A stretch of 5,793 nucleotides of DNA from Anaerolineae bacterium. Its GTDB lineage: Bacteria; Chloroflexota; Anaerolineae; 4572-78; J111. The stretch covers positions 1 to 5,793 of the forward strand of contig JAGRCC010000089.1 in assembly GCA_020433785.1 (NCBI GenBank), read 5' to 3'. The position numbers were made by a program, and so were the translations under genes. Positions 4,978 through 5,793 of this stretch are shown here, in pieces. Numbering within the stretch: position 1 is the stretch's first letter; every line of letters begins with the position of its first letter. The notes under the pieces were generated by a model. The model worked only from the letters and a program-made list of their open reading frames with translations, did no database searches and was not told the origin of the DNA.

Positions 4978-5454
4978 TTAAACGCGAGCCAGGAAATTAG
5001 CTTTAGCCTTTTCAAGCACCGTTTTGGCATTATCAAGGTCTGGTTGGGTCAACCCTTCAATAGCCAGTAAACTCTTAATATTTTTATCGAGTCTGGTGGA
5101 CAAGTCGCCCACAGTCACAATGTTATTATCGAGCAGAATTTGTGAAACCCGATCATTCAAGTCGAGCGCGGCCAATTGTTGTTTAGCGAAACGTTGTTCG
5201 GCTTTTTGTATCGCTTTTGTTTGACGCTTGGTAGCATCTTCCTTAGCTTTGCTGTAGCTGCTCAAACGATTCATAAAGCGCTCAACTTGACCGCCGCTGT
5301 CGATAATGCGCTGTTCACCGGTGTAGAACGGGTGGTTTCCGGACCAAACGTCAACCCGCAGTTCGGGGCTCGTCGATCCGACTTCCATCACAACTTCACC
5401 GTTGCAGATCACTTTAGCGTTGGGGTACCATTTTGGATGAATATCTTTTCTCAT
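4978..5454 (-). CDS. rpmE: Ribosomal protein bL31 with a fused C-terminal helix-hairpin-helix (RNAP alpha-CTD-like) extension
   Basis: Residues 1-63 are L31, a large-subunit protein at the inter-subunit bridge: MRKDIHPKWYPNAKV, VEVGSTSPELRVDVWSGNHPFYTG, QVERFMNRL. Of the four zinc cysteines of C+ L31 only C17 remains; the later pair is replaced in VWSGNHP, so this is effectively a zinc-free form. L31 normally ends near 70 residues, but this one runs to 158 with no break. Residues 64-95 are a charged, Lys/Ala/Gln-rich predicted helix. Residues 97-152 (LDLNDRVSQILLDNNIVTVGDL, LLAIEGL, LDNAKTVLEKAK) follow the pattern of the RNA polymerase alpha C-terminal domain, a helix-hairpin-helix fold that binds nucleic acid or protein. 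Its role here is unknown. The start ATG has AAGAGG 9 nt upstream (5469-5464). It lies 43 bp after rpmA and is followed by a strong terminator. Confidence 0.93.
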   Translation of the reverse strand: MRKDIHPKWYPNAKVICNGEVVMEVGSTSPELRVDVWSGNHPFYTGEQRIIDSGGQVERFMNRLSSYSKAKEDATKRQTKAIQKAEQRFAKQQLAALDLNDRVSQILLDNNIVTVGDLSTRLDKNIKSLLAIEGLTQPDLDNAKTVLEKAKANFLARV

Positions 5455-5457
5455 AAT

Positions 5458-5471
5458 TTAAGTCCTCTTAA
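5458..5471 (-). promoter_or_regulatory. Small hairpin with the rpmE Shine-Dalgarno in its loop
   Basis: On the minus strand TTAAG-AGGA-CTTAA forms a 5-bp stem with the core of the ribosome binding site as its 4-base loop, 9 nt before the rpmE start codon. Translational autoregulation of L31 is known in E. coli, but this stem is short and AU-rich, so a regulatory role is only a guess. Confidence 0.25.
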
Positions 5472-5497
5472 GAAATTGACGAAACCGGCCGAATCGA

Positions 5498-5758
5498 TTA
5501 ACTGGCTTCAGGATAAACGCTAATTCGCTTTTTGCCGTTAGGGGCATACTCAAATTTCACGTACCCATCAATTATGGCAAAAATGGTGTAATCACGACCC
5601 AAACCCACGTTCGCGCCGGGATGAAACTTGGTGCCGCGCTGCCGCACAATAATATTACCGGAGCTAACCGCTTCGCCGCCAAATTTCTTAACGCCAAGGC
5701 GCTGGCTGTTACTATCTCGACCGTTGCGGCTAGAACCGCCCCCTTTTTTATGAGCCAT
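5498..5758 (-). CDS. rpmA: Ribosomal protein bL27
   Basis: The 86-residue protein is a complete bL27, whose flexible N-terminus reaches toward the peptidyl transferase centre of the 50S subunit. The family signature is intact: [16 protein letters not shown] at the start, then [49 protein letters not shown] and RISVYPEA. It starts directly at MAHKKGG, without the cleavable N-terminal extension seen in Firmicutes. The ATG at 5758 has GGAG (5768-5765) 6 nt upstream. It is the first complete gene of the rpmA-rpmE cluster. The usual partner rplU (L21) is not visible in the 35 bases remaining to the window edge and could lie just beyond. Confidence 0.97.
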   Translation of the reverse strand: MAHKKGGGSSRNGRDSNSQRLGVKKFGGEAVSSGNIIVRQRGTKFHPGANVGLGRDYTIFAIIDGYVKFEYAPNGKKRISVYPEAS

Positions 5759-5793
5759 TTTGTACTCCTATCAGTTTATCTACTCAACGGATA

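Noticed and set aside
5176..5523. 115-residue plus-strand open frame
   Set aside because: It is antisense to the L31 gene and its leader and has no recognisable domain or ribosome binding site.
5759..5793. End of an upstream rplU (L21) gene
   Set aside because: L21 commonly precedes L27, and several stop codons occur here on the minus strand, but 35 bases give no recognisable protein sequence.

Overview
The window looks like chromosomal DNA of a Chloroflexota bacterium, probably close to the Anaerolineae or Caldilineae. This is inferred from family resemblance, not from a database search. The supports are the arrangement of L27, L31 and type II thymidine kinase genes, an L31 with most zinc cysteines replaced, the tail of a GT39-like membrane glycosyltransferase with beta-sandwich repeats, and degenerate pyrimidine-rich heptamer repeats. 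Coding density is high and no gene-free stretch exceeds about 105 bp. I see no mobile element, tRNA, rRNA, CRISPR array or phage gene.

Left half: the window opens inside a plus-strand gene (1-912) encoding two tandem beta-sandwich domains, most likely the C-terminus of a GT39-type protein. It converges on a minus-strand formyltransferase of the Fmt family (948-1853, GTG start). Divergent from that is a YggX-like Fe(II)-trafficking / oxidative-damage protection gene (from 1958) behind a good sigma-70-type promoter. It converges on a minus-strand ATP-grasp ligase (2360-3691), which has its own extended -10 promoter.

Right half: a minus-strand cluster reads rpmA (L27), rpmE (L31), tdk, then a small sulfite-oxidase-fold protein. 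rpmA and rpmE are 43 bp apart. A strong intrinsic terminator with a U8 tract lies between rpmE and tdk, and the tdk ribosome binding site starts directly after the U tract. tdk and the sulfite-oxidase-fold gene overlap by one base (TGATG) and are probably translationally coupled. The first two genes serve translation and the third serves dTMP salvage. The fourth is a homologue of molybdopterin enzymes that seems to lack the cofactor cysteine at its usual place.

Most notable points: (1) L31 carries about 90 extra residues, a charged helix plus a helix-hairpin-helix domain resembling the RNA polymerase alpha-subunit C-terminal domain. (2) The terminator is fused to the tdk ribosome binding site. 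(3) A degenerate heptamer repeat family occurs three times, once inside a coding sequence where each unit gained or lost would shift the frame, and twice abutting the stop codons of minus-strand genes. (4) There is a YggX-family gene in an apparently non-proteobacterial setting with an inverted repeat over its start site. I do not see a complete undescribed multi-gene system; the L31 fusion is the closest thing to one.
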